A stretch of 64,000 bases of DNA from Stichopus chloronotus. Its lineage: Eukaryota > Echinodermata > Holothuroidea > Aspidochirotida > Stichopodidae. Below are positions 1 to 11,183 of this stretch, one piece after another (the stretch's first letter is position 1; the number at the start of each line of letters is the position of its first letter). The DNA is taken from positions 11,203,526-11,267,525 of the forward strand of contig CM037849.1 of the NCBI GenBank assembly GCA_021234535.1, in the 5' to 3' direction. The translations under genes were made by a program, and so were the position numbers. The notes beneath the pieces are model-generated. The model searched no databases. It worked only from the letters and a program-made list of their open reading frames with translations, and was not told where the DNA came from.

Positions 1-368
1 GAAGTTAAGAAAGCCACAAACTTCTTTAGGTGAGCACGCAAATGTAGGAAATGACCAAAAACAAAAGAAGGGATTAACAGAAATGAGGCTGAATCATTAA
101 AACAGCTATTGTCGGGATCCTGGACAATGATGTGGAGAAAGAAAAAAGGAACAATAAAAATTTGAATATGAAGAACAAGTAGTGTACTTTGTGGTCTTTC
201 CAAAAAAAAAAAATGACAAAATTCCACAGAAGCATGTCTAAATGTTGCAAACGATTTTCATTGAGGACACTGCCCGTGGCACACGAGAGACGAGATAGGC
301 ATGCAAGCAAAAAACGGTGGACGAAGATGACGACAAAAGGACAGACACACTGATCTATCGAGACAGAC

Positions 369-455
369 CGCAAAGAGAGGATGCCTATGAAGCTCTCGCG
401 TCAGTTCTCCTGTATCCCCATCATATTCCCCTTCGTCAGACGTAAAATCAAGATC
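369..455 (-). CDS. candidate acidic exon, probably of the 4.1 gene
   Basis: This minus-strand candidate of 87 nt (29 codons, phase 0 to 0) is preceded by a long pyrimidine stretch (CTTATCTCTTTCTCTTTTCC) and CCAAG. It reads DLDFTSDEGEYDGDTGELTR then ELHRHPLFA, and ends at GCG/GTCTGT, a poor donor; the true end may be further on. The acidic composition fits the disordered tail regions of 4.1 proteins. The position continues the exon series toward the missing C-terminal domains. I recognise no specific motif. Confidence 0.4.
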
Positions 456-1725
456 CTTGGATGATGGTGATCAAGTATGGTAGTGAGGAAAAGAGAAAGA
501 GATAAGTAGGCAAGAGAGAATACACACACACAAACCAAAACAGAAACGGACGAAGGTTCATAAACCCTGTTAAGTACTCCCTGCGGCTTGTCACCCTACG
601 AAAACAGTTAAACACAACATTTTGATTGGCAGTGAGATGTAAGTTACACAGAACACTAGACAATGAGTGTGAAAACCACTGCCATCTGCAGAAAGGCAGT
701 GAGCAACAAAGTTTCATGTTTTTGCTAAGAGTTTTTCAAAGGCATTCTCTTAGGAAGAGTCGAAGCGAGATTGATAAAGGTTGACACACTATAGGTTGAT
801 GCTCCCATGACATTTCAAGAGTGAGTCACCACCCAAGAGATAGTGCTGGCATAGAGGTGAAAGGGACAACGTGGACAACAATTTGAATGAAAGTCTTGAT
901 ATCTACCAACAGATCTCATGTTGCACTTTCCAGAGTTCTTCAACAAGAAATCATCACCTACCTACCTACCCTCATGTTGGTCGGTCCATGCATGCTAATT
1001 ATTTGTTAATTTTGCATAGTACGTACAGATGCTTTTAAATGGATGCAGAAAATCATGTGGCTGCATCATCACGTTGTGCTAAGCATGTATGGGATGACGC
1101 CCCACTGTCGATGAAACACACTTCAAAGGCACCACTGAAGACTATACCATTCTTTTGTATTCTCTATCCTTATGATACCTGCTGCAATGATGGTAAATGC
1201 TGGAAATGGTAGTAAACAAAAACCCCCCAAAACAGCAATGTGAAACCAAAAGGAGAAAAACAAAAGATTCTGCGAATTAAGCAACCAGGGTTATATACTG
1301 TACTACATAAAAATGGGGGTCTCTTGCCTTGTCCTTAGTACTGTGCATGACATATTTTGAAAATTGTTACCTATATGATGGACAAATACATCACAGGGGC
1401 TTAAACATTCATTCCCAATAACAGCGGAAAACAAGAAGAGGCAGTGGGAGAAGCCAGGAGGGGGAGGATTACAGAAACAAGACAAAAAAATGGAAATGGA
1501 AACTGCATCTATAAACTTGCTACTCAGGCAGACAAAATAATGTTAACCACAATACTGTAAAATCTTCCCCCCAAAATAGTAGCATCTTTGTACTCGCTAG
1601 GCTAAATCTGACTCATTCACTACCATAACATGTACCTCATAAATCTCAACGACTCAATCTTCCTTTTCTGTGTCTGTCTCGATTTTCGATTCCCCGTCTC
1701 CCTGGCCTTTATCCCTCTCTCCCAG

Positions 1726-1857
1726 AGACGTCAACCTGACATTTTCTCATCGAACGATCTGCTCGACGTGGAGATCTGCGCTACATGCATCATCTGCCTT
1801 CGGAGAGACAGAGATGGCGTGCAAGATGGAGAACATACGTCAACCAATGATGCCTGA
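1726..1857 (+). CDS. GC-rich exonic island, strand ambiguous
   Basis: A CpG-rich block follows a 60-base pyrimidine tract and the textbook plus-strand acceptor CTCTCTCCCAG at 1725. Read on from there, the plus frame gives RRQPDIFSSNDLLDVEICAT, CIICLRRDRDGVQDGEHTST, NDA and stop, which would make it a terminal exon. On the minus strand the same bases are open as SCTPSLSLRRQMMHVAQIST and SSRSFDEKMSG, ending at CAG/GTTGAC (1736). A third, highly acidic minus frame reads SLGERDKGQGDGESKIETDT. The named gene runs on minus and needs more exons, while the splice signal is best on plus. I cannot decide between them, and the product is unrecognised. Confidence 0.35.
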   Translation, partial: RRQPDIFSSNDLLDVEICATCIICLRRDRDGVQDGEHTSTNDA

Positions 1858-3696
1858 CAGTTTTGATACACATCTCCATCAAAAGTGAAGATCTTTTGGC
1901 CTACAGTATTCCCATCGCTCCATTAGCAAAGGTTCTGTTGTCTCATCCAACCAATGAAAGTCTGTATTTTTAAAATTAACTCTCTTTTTCTTTCTTCCTC
2001 TCTTCATTGCTCACTTACTCTACTGTACCTTAGATGCGATAAATTACGATGGTCTGTCAGAATCTCAATTATTCGACCTCCTCTTGTGATTTTTCAAACG
2101 ATTTCAGGCTACAAATGACTAAAGTACCTTTTTGGTATTGGTGTCAGTTGGCAAATAAACATCTTTTAAAATTTGCAAAACAGACTTCAACTCTAAGTTA
2201 CTCAATGTGGCAGTTTACATGCACATATGACACTTTTCACTGGGAGAGGAGAGAACATACATATTTTGCAGAAAGCTCACAGAGAGAGTGCTGTAACAGG
2301 ATATCTCTCAAGTGGGTCACAAGATGAGGTTCAAGCTTGAAATAACAAATGGCACTTTGCCGTAAGCAGAGAATCCCATTAAAAGTGATGTTTGGTCTTC
2401 CCAACCGAAATGACCTTGAGAAAAAGATGCCAAATTTGATCTACGATTGTTTAGCTGGTAGTGACCCGATGTGAAGCCGTATTAAATGTGTAAGAAACAG
2501 GCTTCCTCTGAACTTGTGTGGTTGCTTGGCACTGTAAAATATCTACCCTTTATTGCAAGGTGTAAATTATCTTTCCATTTCCTCTGTGCACACAAATTTC
2601 ATTTACCACCTGCCTCATCAAATGTAGCATGATTGGGTGAGAATTTCTTCTACCCCATAACTTTATTGACATTCATGAAAAAGAATGAAGTTTACTTTTC
2701 CACGGGTTTCAAATGGTTGGTAGAGTTCTATGATTGACATCTATCTCACTAGTATTAAGTCAATGACTTTATGGAGCTGTCTGGTTTGTAATTTTATTAG
2801 GTCATGGCCTTTTTTATATCCATCAATTCTCCCGGCTTGAATTAACCACTGAAGTGAGGAACTAACACTGACAACCTGTAGACATTTGTATCGATGTTAA
2901 CTGTTAAAGGATAACTATGAGATTCATATGAGATGAGGAGGTACAATCTAACCCCCATCCCCCTTGCTCCAACCGACCTCTTTGTTATGTCTTCCCTTCA
3001 TCATGAATCATCCTCTGAACCATTATGTGGACCTTGACGCTGACAATTGAAAGACCTTCAGGAACTACAGTTTTGAGTTCTCTCCTGTCCTGCCAGACGT
3101 ACAGGTAGGTGATGACCCCCCAGAAATAAGTATTGCAGTGAATCATTCAACCTCCAAATCCATAGTTTTGTCTTGCTTATGTTTCACATTTGTGTCTCAA
3201 GACAGGTATAATATACTCGATATACGTGATGAGGTAACGTCATTATCAGAGACATTAGGAAAGGTTAGTGGATAAAGGTCTTTAGGCTTGTCAAAATGCA
3301 TGATATCATGTTATGGACTGGGTGGTTCAACCTATAAATGTATAGTCATAATTTTTCACAATCCCTTGATACACAAGCACTTCCCTGGTAATGCAATAAT
3401 TAAAATAAAATAAACACAGCAAGCATATTAAGGGACTATAATGCTTTTTTAAGTGTTATTGTAGTGTGAACTTACGCCCTACCCTTCCTGAACAGTTCAG
3501 AAGACCTTTAGGGTAATAATAACATTCACGGACTGTTTCAAAATCGGATCAAACACATCAAATGAAAGGCCATAAATGATTCACAAGGAGGGCATGCATG
3601 CACAGAGTCAATCATGAGAGAACCAAGATGTATTTCAAGAGGACTAAACAATCCAGAAAGCTGGCCAGGCAGAAGTTCATCAGGGTATTCTCGCAC

Positions 3697-3933
3697 CTAA
3701 CATTGACAGCGTGCACTGTCTCATCGGTGTAACATTCTGACGTGTCGAATGAGGCCGATCCTATAAACAACGGCTTTTTAACGAGGGAAACCAAACTGCC
3801 GAAGAAGGGGGCGACCTTTTCCTAGCTGCGCGTCCGTGCAATCCGAGACGTAGCTGGTTTGAAAGATCTCACGCCTCGCTCGATGAGCTGTCACCCCAAA
3901 TTGATACTGAGGAGACTTGAGGCTATCCAAACC
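3697..3933 (-). CDS. GC/CpG-rich exonic island, probably minus-strand exon(s)
   Basis: This roughly 240-bp island stands out from the AT-rich surroundings by its GC and CpG content, as the confirmed exons do. On the minus strand there is an excellent acceptor (GGTGTTTTGTGTTAG) at 3934. It is followed in phase 0 by GLDSLKSPQYQFGVTAHRAR and REIFQTSYVSDCTDAQLGKG. A donor GGC/GTGAGA at 3872 would cut it short, or the frame runs to a TAA. A second minus frame, 3697-3821, reads EKVAPFFGSLVSLVKKPLFI and GSASFDTSECYTDETVHAV, ending at a good donor (TTAG/GTGCGA). The plus strand is also open (EEGGDLFLAARPCNPRRSWF then ERSHASLDELSPQIDTEET, stop), with AATAAA about 140 bp beyond. Minus is favoured because the 4.1 gene must continue here, but the function is unrecognised. 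Confidence 0.4.
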
Positions 3934-4181
3934 CTAACACAAAACACCACAACCGACAAACATGAGTGGATCGTCTTAATGAAAATGAAAGACTCGCAAA
4001 GATGACTCACTGGCAGTTTAAGTGTCAGAGACACAAGTGAAATGAAAGTTTAATAAAAAATTCACAGAGTTTCAGATAAAACAGTTTCCAAAAATAAATA
4101 AAAAAAATTGGGAGAGTTTGCTTTTCTTACATTAACAACTGTCAAAAGCAGAAGAATTCTAAATAAGAGGGAAAAAAAAAG

Positions 4182-4201
4182 TTTTTTTTTTTTTTTTTTT
4201 T
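4182..4201. repeat. poly-T tract
   Basis: A run of about 20 T preceded by an A-rich run lies 20 bases before a short GC-rich patch (GAGTGACGCGTAGCTGC). It is a simple repeat. Confidence 0.9.
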
Positions 4202-4560
4202 CGGAGGAGAGTGACGCGTAGCTGCTTCTCTTCGCTGTTGACATTGAAATGAAGCTGCCTTCTAAGATGAACGTTTCATGAGAAATGAACAGCTGTTTCA
4301 TGTCGGTTGCTAGAAGTTCTGGCAAAAACACATATTTGGCACTTTTGGAGAATTTAATGAAGACTCTTCCATAGCGTGCATGGGGACTAAGAGTCTACTT
4401 CAAAGTATTAAAAGAAATCCAACTTTTACCACATCAAGTCAGAACAGAAGATACAACTTGTTAGAGAGTCTTTTTACCCCTGCATCATGCTGAGTAATTT
4501 CCTTAAAATTCGAATTCAGAATGAATGCTACACTAGCTTGCATCCATCTTCTTACTGTGT

Positions 4561-4890
4561 TACTGTAACTGTACCATCCTCTTATCAGTTCCTATCACTA
4601 TTAAAGTTCAAATTATACTGTAACTGTACCATCCTCTTATCAGTTCCTATCTCTATTAAAGTTCAAATTATACTGTAACTGTATCATCCTCTTATCAGTT
4701 CCTATCTCTATTAAAGTGCAAATTATACTGTAACTGTACCATCCTCTTATCAGTTCCTATCTCTATTAAAGTTCAAATTATACTGTAACTGTACCATCCT
4801 CTTATCAGTTCCTATCTCTATTAAAGTTCAAATTATACTGTAACTGTACCATCCTCTTATCAGTTCCTATCTCTATTAAAGTTCAAATTA
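4561..4890. repeat. minisatellite, six 55-bp units
   Basis: The unit TACTGTAACTGTACCATCCT plus CTTATCAGTTCCTATCTCTA plus TTAAAGTTCAAATTA starts at 4561, 4616, 4671, 4726, 4781 and 4836 with only one or two changes per copy. Near identity implies recent expansion. It has no spacer structure and no associated genes, so it is not a CRISPR array. Confidence 0.97.
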
Positions 4891-4998
4891 TTTTTCTGTC
4901 TTTTCTAATGCATCCCACAGCTGCTAGTTGCAGATATTTACATTGATACTGAATGAACGGAAATGAAACCGATACTGTTTGAGTGGCTGTAACCTTGA

Positions 4999-5003
4999 CT
5001 GAT

Positions 5004-5036
<33 letters not shown>

Positions 5037-5046
5037 AATCTATCAA
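4999..5046. repeat. TCAATCTA/TCAA simple repeat
   Basis: Alternating TCAA and TCTA tetramers (ATCAATCAATCTATCAATCA and repeats) lie shortly after the 55-bp minisatellite. Confidence 0.9.
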
Positions 5047-6439
5047 GTGATTGACTGCTGTGGGCTGACAAAATGTGAGATAAATGGAGATAAATTTCAA
5101 TCCTCAGGAAGCTTTGTTCCCTCCTCTGAGAAAAGCGTTTTTTTTTTTTGTTTTTCCCCCTGCTCCTTGTAATAGGAAGTGCCTTCCTTACGCAACGTTT
5201 TCCTACTTCCCGTTGGCAACTGTTTACAATTAATGTAGAGGGGGAAAGTGAAACTAGTCTACGCCCAAACTTTGCGGGAGGAGGATGCGTTGAGTCATCG
5301 TTCTGTTATCGATGGAGTGACATGAAACATAATCATACCACATTCATTGCCATTTATAATTTCCTAATACGATCCCTTCCCTGAATACTGCTGACATGAT
5401 ATCAAAACAAAGAGTTTCCTGTAAAGGAAAAAAGAAAATCAAGTTTGAACTTATTTTGAGTATAGACAAACACATCGGGCACAAAGATTAAGTTTAGTTT
5501 TTCTGACTATTCTTGTTTCAAAGAGACTCCAAATAGGCGCGCAGGTGGTGACAATAAGCTGATATCAACTTGGCACTTACTGCAGTATTGAATCTGAGGG
5601 GACATCTTACACAGAAGTGCAGGTGGTGGTTACTTACAGCTAACCTAATCCAATGTCATCAACTGTATTACTGCAGAAGTGAATTTGATATAAGGACATC
5701 TCAAACTGGAGCATTCTGTCAGCTTCATTATTTATGTAGGTAGAATACAGTACAACCCAAACTGTTAGGGTAAAAGATATGTATGTCACTGCCAAAATCT
5801 GTAAAAGCAAATACAGATTTCTGGACAACCCACAATTGTAGCAGCAAAAGCAACATGTGCTGTTTTGGGGTATCTAATGCAACTACAGCAACAAAATTAT
5901 TAATGTGTGTAGTTAGTTGCTTGAGAAACTGAATGTCCCTGTCGACTCAGCTTGCTAAGAACTGCGTATCATCCCCCAACACTTTCCTGTAATAAACAGA
6001 AATCTATTTTAAGTTACCATTGCTTTCCACCCCGAGAGACAGCTAAAAAAGGAAGTTAAAAACCTTTGTTTGAAAAATTTTTAGGAACAGAAAAATGCCC
6101 CCTAGACAAGATGAACCAAGGCAGACATTGTTTGAGGAAGACATACTGACCTTTTTGACGTTGTTTCTTTGGCTTAAATGGTGATTTCATAAAACAACAA
6201 GGAACTATCCACTTACATGTCATGCTTTTTGCTACCTTGGCAAATATATCTAGGCTTGCATGCATCTGTTTATACGAAAAAAAAAAAAACAGGCTGAAAA
6301 ATCAGTCACTAAGACAAAAGTTCAAATGATGATACAGGAGATTGGAAGAGAGACTGTGCATCATAAGTTTCGGAATTTCCTGCTAGACGTTTGGCCAAAA
6401 ATTACCTCAAAGAATAACAGTTTTAAAGCAGTAGGACTT

Positions 6440-6880
6440 GAATAAATTCTTTGGCTAAGAAAAGAGGATTTGACTCAATGCATCGTGAGAGGACACAGCT
6501 CAATGCAAGCATTAGGACTTGAATGCTAAAAGAAGAATATCCAACTGAATGCACAGTGAACAGAAAAAAACTAAATCAAAGTGGCAAGATTTGATTGAAT
6601 GCAGAAAGAAGAACAACCGATTCAATGCATCATGAGAGGAAAGAGCTAAATATGAAAGCTAGAGGACTTGGTTGAATTGTTGACAGACCATTTAATTGAA
6701 TGCATCATGGGAGGGAAGAGCTAAATGTACACAGTGAGAACTGATTGAATGCTAAAAGAGGAACATCCAATTGAATGCATCATGAGAAAAAAAAGAGCTA
6801 AATATGTAAGCTAGAGGACTTGGTTGAATTCTGACAGAACATTCACTTAAATGCATCTTGAGAGGAAAGAGCTCATACTA
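6440..6880. repeat. degenerate 75-bp tandem repeat
   Basis: The core ATTGAATGCATCATGAGAGG followed by AAAGAGCTAAATATG and AGAGGACTTGGTTGAATT recurs with the ATGCATC anchor at 6478, 6625, 6700, 6774 and 6850, a period near 75. Copies are diverged. It lies downstream of the last confirmed 4.1 exon. Confidence 0.75.
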
Positions 6881-7242
6881 AGCACAAAACAAAGAACTGC
6901 TGATGCTTTAAGACCTGCTACACGAGGACGAAACAACCAAAAATGTCCTAAAACCCACCACACCTTCCTTTCAAAGTGTAAGTGAAACACATGAGGTAGC
7001 CACCTGTTTCACTGTAACGATTGCCAATGGCTGGAATGGAAAGTGAACGGAATCCAATGAAAACTAAAGTCACATGAATAACAGTTGCTCCATGAGCAGT
7101 AATCCAAACAAACAGGCTTGTGAGCAACACGGCTTCATGGAATGTGATGGCATAAAGAAATCACCCATCCGGGTTAACTCTACTGTCAGAGGGTTGCCTG
7201 GACAACCCTACAGGTGAGTACACAAAACAAGATAACTTGTAC

Positions 7243-7383
7243 CTGGTGGACCTCCTTTACTTCTCATGTAGAAATGTGAAGAGAAAGAATAGAGACACCA
7301 TTCCCATTCGCATTCCTCTCCTGAGGGTTCTCTTGGACAGGTGGAAACATTTTGGGATTTTGTGGATGTAAGGATGGAAAGGT
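7243..7383 (-). CDS. possible linker exon of the 4.1 gene (weak)
   Basis: This minus-strand segment has an acceptable acceptor (GTGGGTGTTCAG) and donor (CCACCAG/GTACAA). Read from phase 1, as needed after 10974-11183, it gives LSILTSTKSQNVSTCPREPS then GEECEWEWCLYSFSSHF. There is no family resemblance. A competing frame (PPVQENPQERNANGNG) is also open here. It could equally be intron. It is listed because the phase, strand and position are right for the variable linker. Confidence 0.15.
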
Positions 7384-8044
7384 CTGAACACCCACACCAC
7401 ACAGAGGAGGTTTACATCAGACATGCGAAGGCACAGACAAAGGTTTACCGCTAATTTTGAATGTTTAGCAGATCAGGGTCTGACTTATACTGAAAATACA
7501 CATCACATCAACATTTTTCGTACAGCCACTGAAAAAGAAATTGTCATTAAAACGCATCACATGGGACACATTTTGTGACATAAGCCCCAAAGAGCATCAA
7601 CCGAGATGGTTGAATATGTCAGTGTCCTGAAGACTGTTACAACAGGTTGAAGGTCATGAACTCAAGTGAGGATGGTCCGTGGAACTTGCTCCTGTGTCAC
7701 TTCTCTACTTCTCTCCTGATGGGACGAGGGGGAGGGGCCTAGTTACAAAGTATCAGAATAGTAGAACTCCATATGCGGGATAACTTTTTACAAGGTAACA
7801 GTCTGTCCAAAACATACAGCAATGAAAAAGACTGCCAAGCCTTTTCATAATATTACAGAGGTCTGCACCATACGTTGCCAATGACTGCCTAACTATTTGA
7901 TAAAATAACAAAAGACTAATACAGGAATGCACCGAAACATCAAACTGGGCATACATTTCAATGCTGAGGTAACAAGACCATATTACTGTGGTATGTGCAG
8001 CCTTCTGAGCAATTACACAAAAACCTATTTCAGGAAATCACATC

Positions 8045-8135
8045 GTTCTAGGTACATGAATAAAAAATGTTGCATCTATTAAGATGCAACATTTTTCTAG
8101 GTACATGAATAAAAAATGTTGCATCTATTTAGATG
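8045..8135. repeat. short direct duplication containing a perfect hairpin
   Basis: TAGGTACATGAATAAAAAAT plus GTTGCATCTATT occurs twice (8050 and 8099). Within the first copy AAAAATGTTGCATCT (8063-8077) and AGATGCAACATTTTT (8082-8096) form a perfect 15-bp stem with a 4-base loop, ATTA. Confidence 0.9.
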
Positions 8136-10026
8136 GTAATGCACTGGCAAAGTCAACACATGCCTAATAAAGGGGACCATGTATCCTGATTAAGACACTG
8201 CTGGTTATATTACAGTAGCCACTACAAGTCACACAAAAACAAGAAAACAAGATCAAGCTCACAGTCTGTTTCCTGGAAATTTCAACCCAGGTTAATGGCA
8301 TTTTGAATTCAGAGGCAATTTTCATTGTCTCCTTGTTACACCCATATTTTTTTCCCCTTGTTTACCCAATAGCACTTTTAATGCGTATAAACAGTATGTA
8401 TTTATGTATGTGTGTTTTTTTCCCTCGTAGCCTGGGATAGCTGTGCACCTGCGTAATGGCAAGATTAATGATCTAATCTGGCAAGTCAGTGGTGATTAAA
8501 CCTCTTGGCTCCACCGCAAGAGCATTCTTTTTCACATGAAATAATGGCAGGCTGTATTCTGGGGACCTATGTTTTGTTTTCTTCGCTTTTGCTCATAAAG
8601 GCGAGAAGAGGAACATATTTAAAGCCAGTAAAGCACAGGTTTCTTGATGTAAGACAAACAATAGAATAGTTAATGAGTAGTGGCGACATACTAAAAGTAA
8701 AAAACAGATGCTTAGATGCGGCTGGGATTAAAGAAATATTTTGAGCAATTTGTGCCTTGAAGCGTTAATCTGTGGCAGGTATGGAGATACAAAGATATTT
8801 TAAAATTGGATTCACAGCATGCAAGCAAAATAATGGGGAGAGTAATGGTATAAATTGTCAATTCAAAACTTACTTCGGCAAAAAAAAACAAACAAAAAAA
8901 CAAAAGTGACTTTTTAAACAGCCTAATCTGATGCAAGGCGTATTATTGCTAACATACTCATGATAAATTCAATCCATAGTAAAAAACAGGCAGTTAGCAG
9001 CTACTTTGTTGTAGCATTTGTTTTGCATCCACCGACGAAACATTTCTGATTTGCGAAGACAAAAACAACAACAAATGCTCACGTACAGCCAGTTTACTGC
9101 CGTAAAGTGCTACCGACGTCAATCGATCAATGACCAGGGTATGAACGAGGATATCTGCACGCAAACCGCTAATACCAATGACTGATGATCGAAAGGCTTT
9201 GGAGCGTGCAATCCAACGGGGTAACGAAAGAAGAGACTTAAGGACAGAAACCTTCACAATTGGAAGCAATGTTAAGATACTGATGTAAACATTTCAAAGA
9301 AACTAAAACAAACTACTCTGTAAGGTTTCTTTTTCTCAACAAACCCTGAGAGAGAATGGTTTGTACAACATTTCTTTCAAGACACTCGTCACTTTACATT
9401 ACTTCGAAAAAAGGCTGACGCCAGACTTCAAAACAGGCGAGTGAACAGTAGATTTGAAACATGGTCTACCACAGTCGATTTTGCTAATGAAACTGTGAAC
9501 TTTGACAGAGAATGCTTAAAAGTCCTCCCCCCCATGAAGCTCTTTGCCATTGGTCATTTTCATCTTGTAGTGTAAATGTCACGAATGACAAAATTTAAGA
9601 ACCTACAGTATGATGACACCAATAACAATGTACTATGCACCTTCCCCTTAGGTTGTAAATGTGGGTAAAACCTGAAGCTTCCTACAAATCCTTAAAACTG
9701 AACTTTTGTCTTTTCAGCAGAATAACTCAACAAGTTACAGCTGTTGTGTATTTCAGTCATGACGTCAAGGAAAATCATTGCACAATGTGTTTGGTGAAAG
9801 GCTCGGCTTTCCACAAATGCCTTACAAACAAATATGTATCAGAACTTACACTGACTAAAGGTCCCGACCTCACACAGAGCTAGACAGCCCCCTAGCCTCC
9901 CCCCCCATACAGCACACACACACTGGAAAGTCAAGCTGAGCACACCCCAAAATTCATGAAATTGTAATGCAAGACTTGCTTCAAGTTTAAGAACATGCAT
10001 TGCTCTGAGACTTTGTTTCTTTTTGG

Positions 10027-10359
10027 CAGTGTTCTCCACAAATTTTCAAGAGGGTGGGGGGGGGAGGGGGGCTGCCACACACGATGTGTAGAGGTAAAAA
10101 TGTGACAAAAACAGTTTCATTGATGGAGGTGATGATTTAGAGCTTTCGTTTGTTTGGAGTCGCCTTCTTGTGCAACCGTTTTTGTTTCTTCATGATAGCT
10201 TTCAAGAAATTTTTATCAAACTTTGCGTTACGCCTTGGCCTACATTTGATATAGCACTAGCAGAGGTTTTATAGGGGGATTTTTAGGGGGCAGTCACTAT
10301 TTTGGGGTGATTTTTACTCCTGGGCAAACTGCCCCTAAAACCCCTTGTGGAGAACACTG
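10027..10359. mobile_element. hAT-like MITE with 15-bp terminal inverted repeats
   Basis: The ends CAGTGTTCTCCACAA (10027-10041) and TTGTGGAGAACACTG (10345-10359) are perfect reverse complements around 303 bp with no coding capacity. CAGTGTT-type ends are typical of hAT transposons. A G-run (10051-10069) and GGGGCAG/CTGCCCC blocks lie just inside the ends. I see no clear 8-bp target duplication, so the insertion is probably old or the true ends are shifted. It sits in an intron of the 4.1 gene, or in its 3' flank. Confidence 0.75.
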
Positions 10360-10973
10360 TTTAGTTCTTTGCCTTTTTGCATTTTGAAGACACAGCAATC
10401 ATTCCATCAGAAAACAAACCAAAAATAAGAAATGGAAATGAAGGAAGACTGAAACATAAAAAGCCAGAAAAACTCCTTTAGAATGACTTCCACATACCAC
10501 GCTTTTATCCTCTTCATCAGAATCCTGGCTCTGAATGAAGAAAAAACAGACAATCAAATTTTATCATTGTTACTTGACTGACACCCTTGTAAATGCTTTG
10601 GGAATGAAGAGGTTTCCAATTTCTCCACAATCAAGCCACCCCTCAGAAAACCTGTCCCCCAAAAAATCCCTCTGTCTCTCAACTTCAAGAATGATTTGCT
10701 TAGGATTTTGGCACAACAAACCATCATCAACTGACCTCAAATGTATTAGATCTGTCCACTCTTTGTCTAGGGGCTACTAATTTTGCTACTGATTAAAAAA
10801 AACTGAAAGTGGTAAAAAGAAAAAAATAATATATTGCTCTTCTTCCCATCAGTTTTCTAACAACAATTAGTCTACCTTAAGGAAGAGACTCTATGTCACC
10901 ATAGCAACACCCTTCTACCAAATTTGATGAAGCTCAATCTCTTTAATTTGTACAACTCGAGGTGTAACCCTAC

Positions 10974-11183
10974 TTGGAGCGATACTGACAGTTCCACCAC
11001 TCCGCACACTATGGTGCGGGGATGCTCTGTTGGTACCTACTTTGTGTGCATCGTCTGGGTTGTCTGCGTAAGGCATCACATGATCCTCGATGATACTACG
11101 AGGGCGCTCTTCGTTACTCGCAGACTGAGCCAGGATGACCTCATCTTCACGATCCTGGTCGTGGTCGCTGCTTCCGCTGTATC
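10974..11183 (-). CDS. protein 4.1 exon: acidic linker after FA domain
   Basis: This exon, about 210 nt long, has a strong acceptor (ATCTCCACCCACAG). It starts in phase 1, which fits the FA exon exactly: LDG continues into YSGSSDHDQDREDEVILAQS, then ASNEERPRSIIEDHVMPYAD, NPDDAHKVGTNRASPHHSVR and SGGTVSIAPS. The 3' end is uncertain. I chose CCAA/GTAGGG (end 10974), and TGTCA/GTATCG (end 10986) is equally possible; both leave in phase 1. The sequence is hydrophilic, acidic and serine-rich, as expected for the rapidly evolving linker between the FA domain and the spectrin-actin-binding region. I do not recognise a specific motif, so the assignment rests on splice phase, composition and position. 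Confidence 0.85.

Noticed and set aside
4561..4890. CRISPR-like array
   Set aside because: The units are contiguous with no unique spacers, and the genome is eukaryotic.
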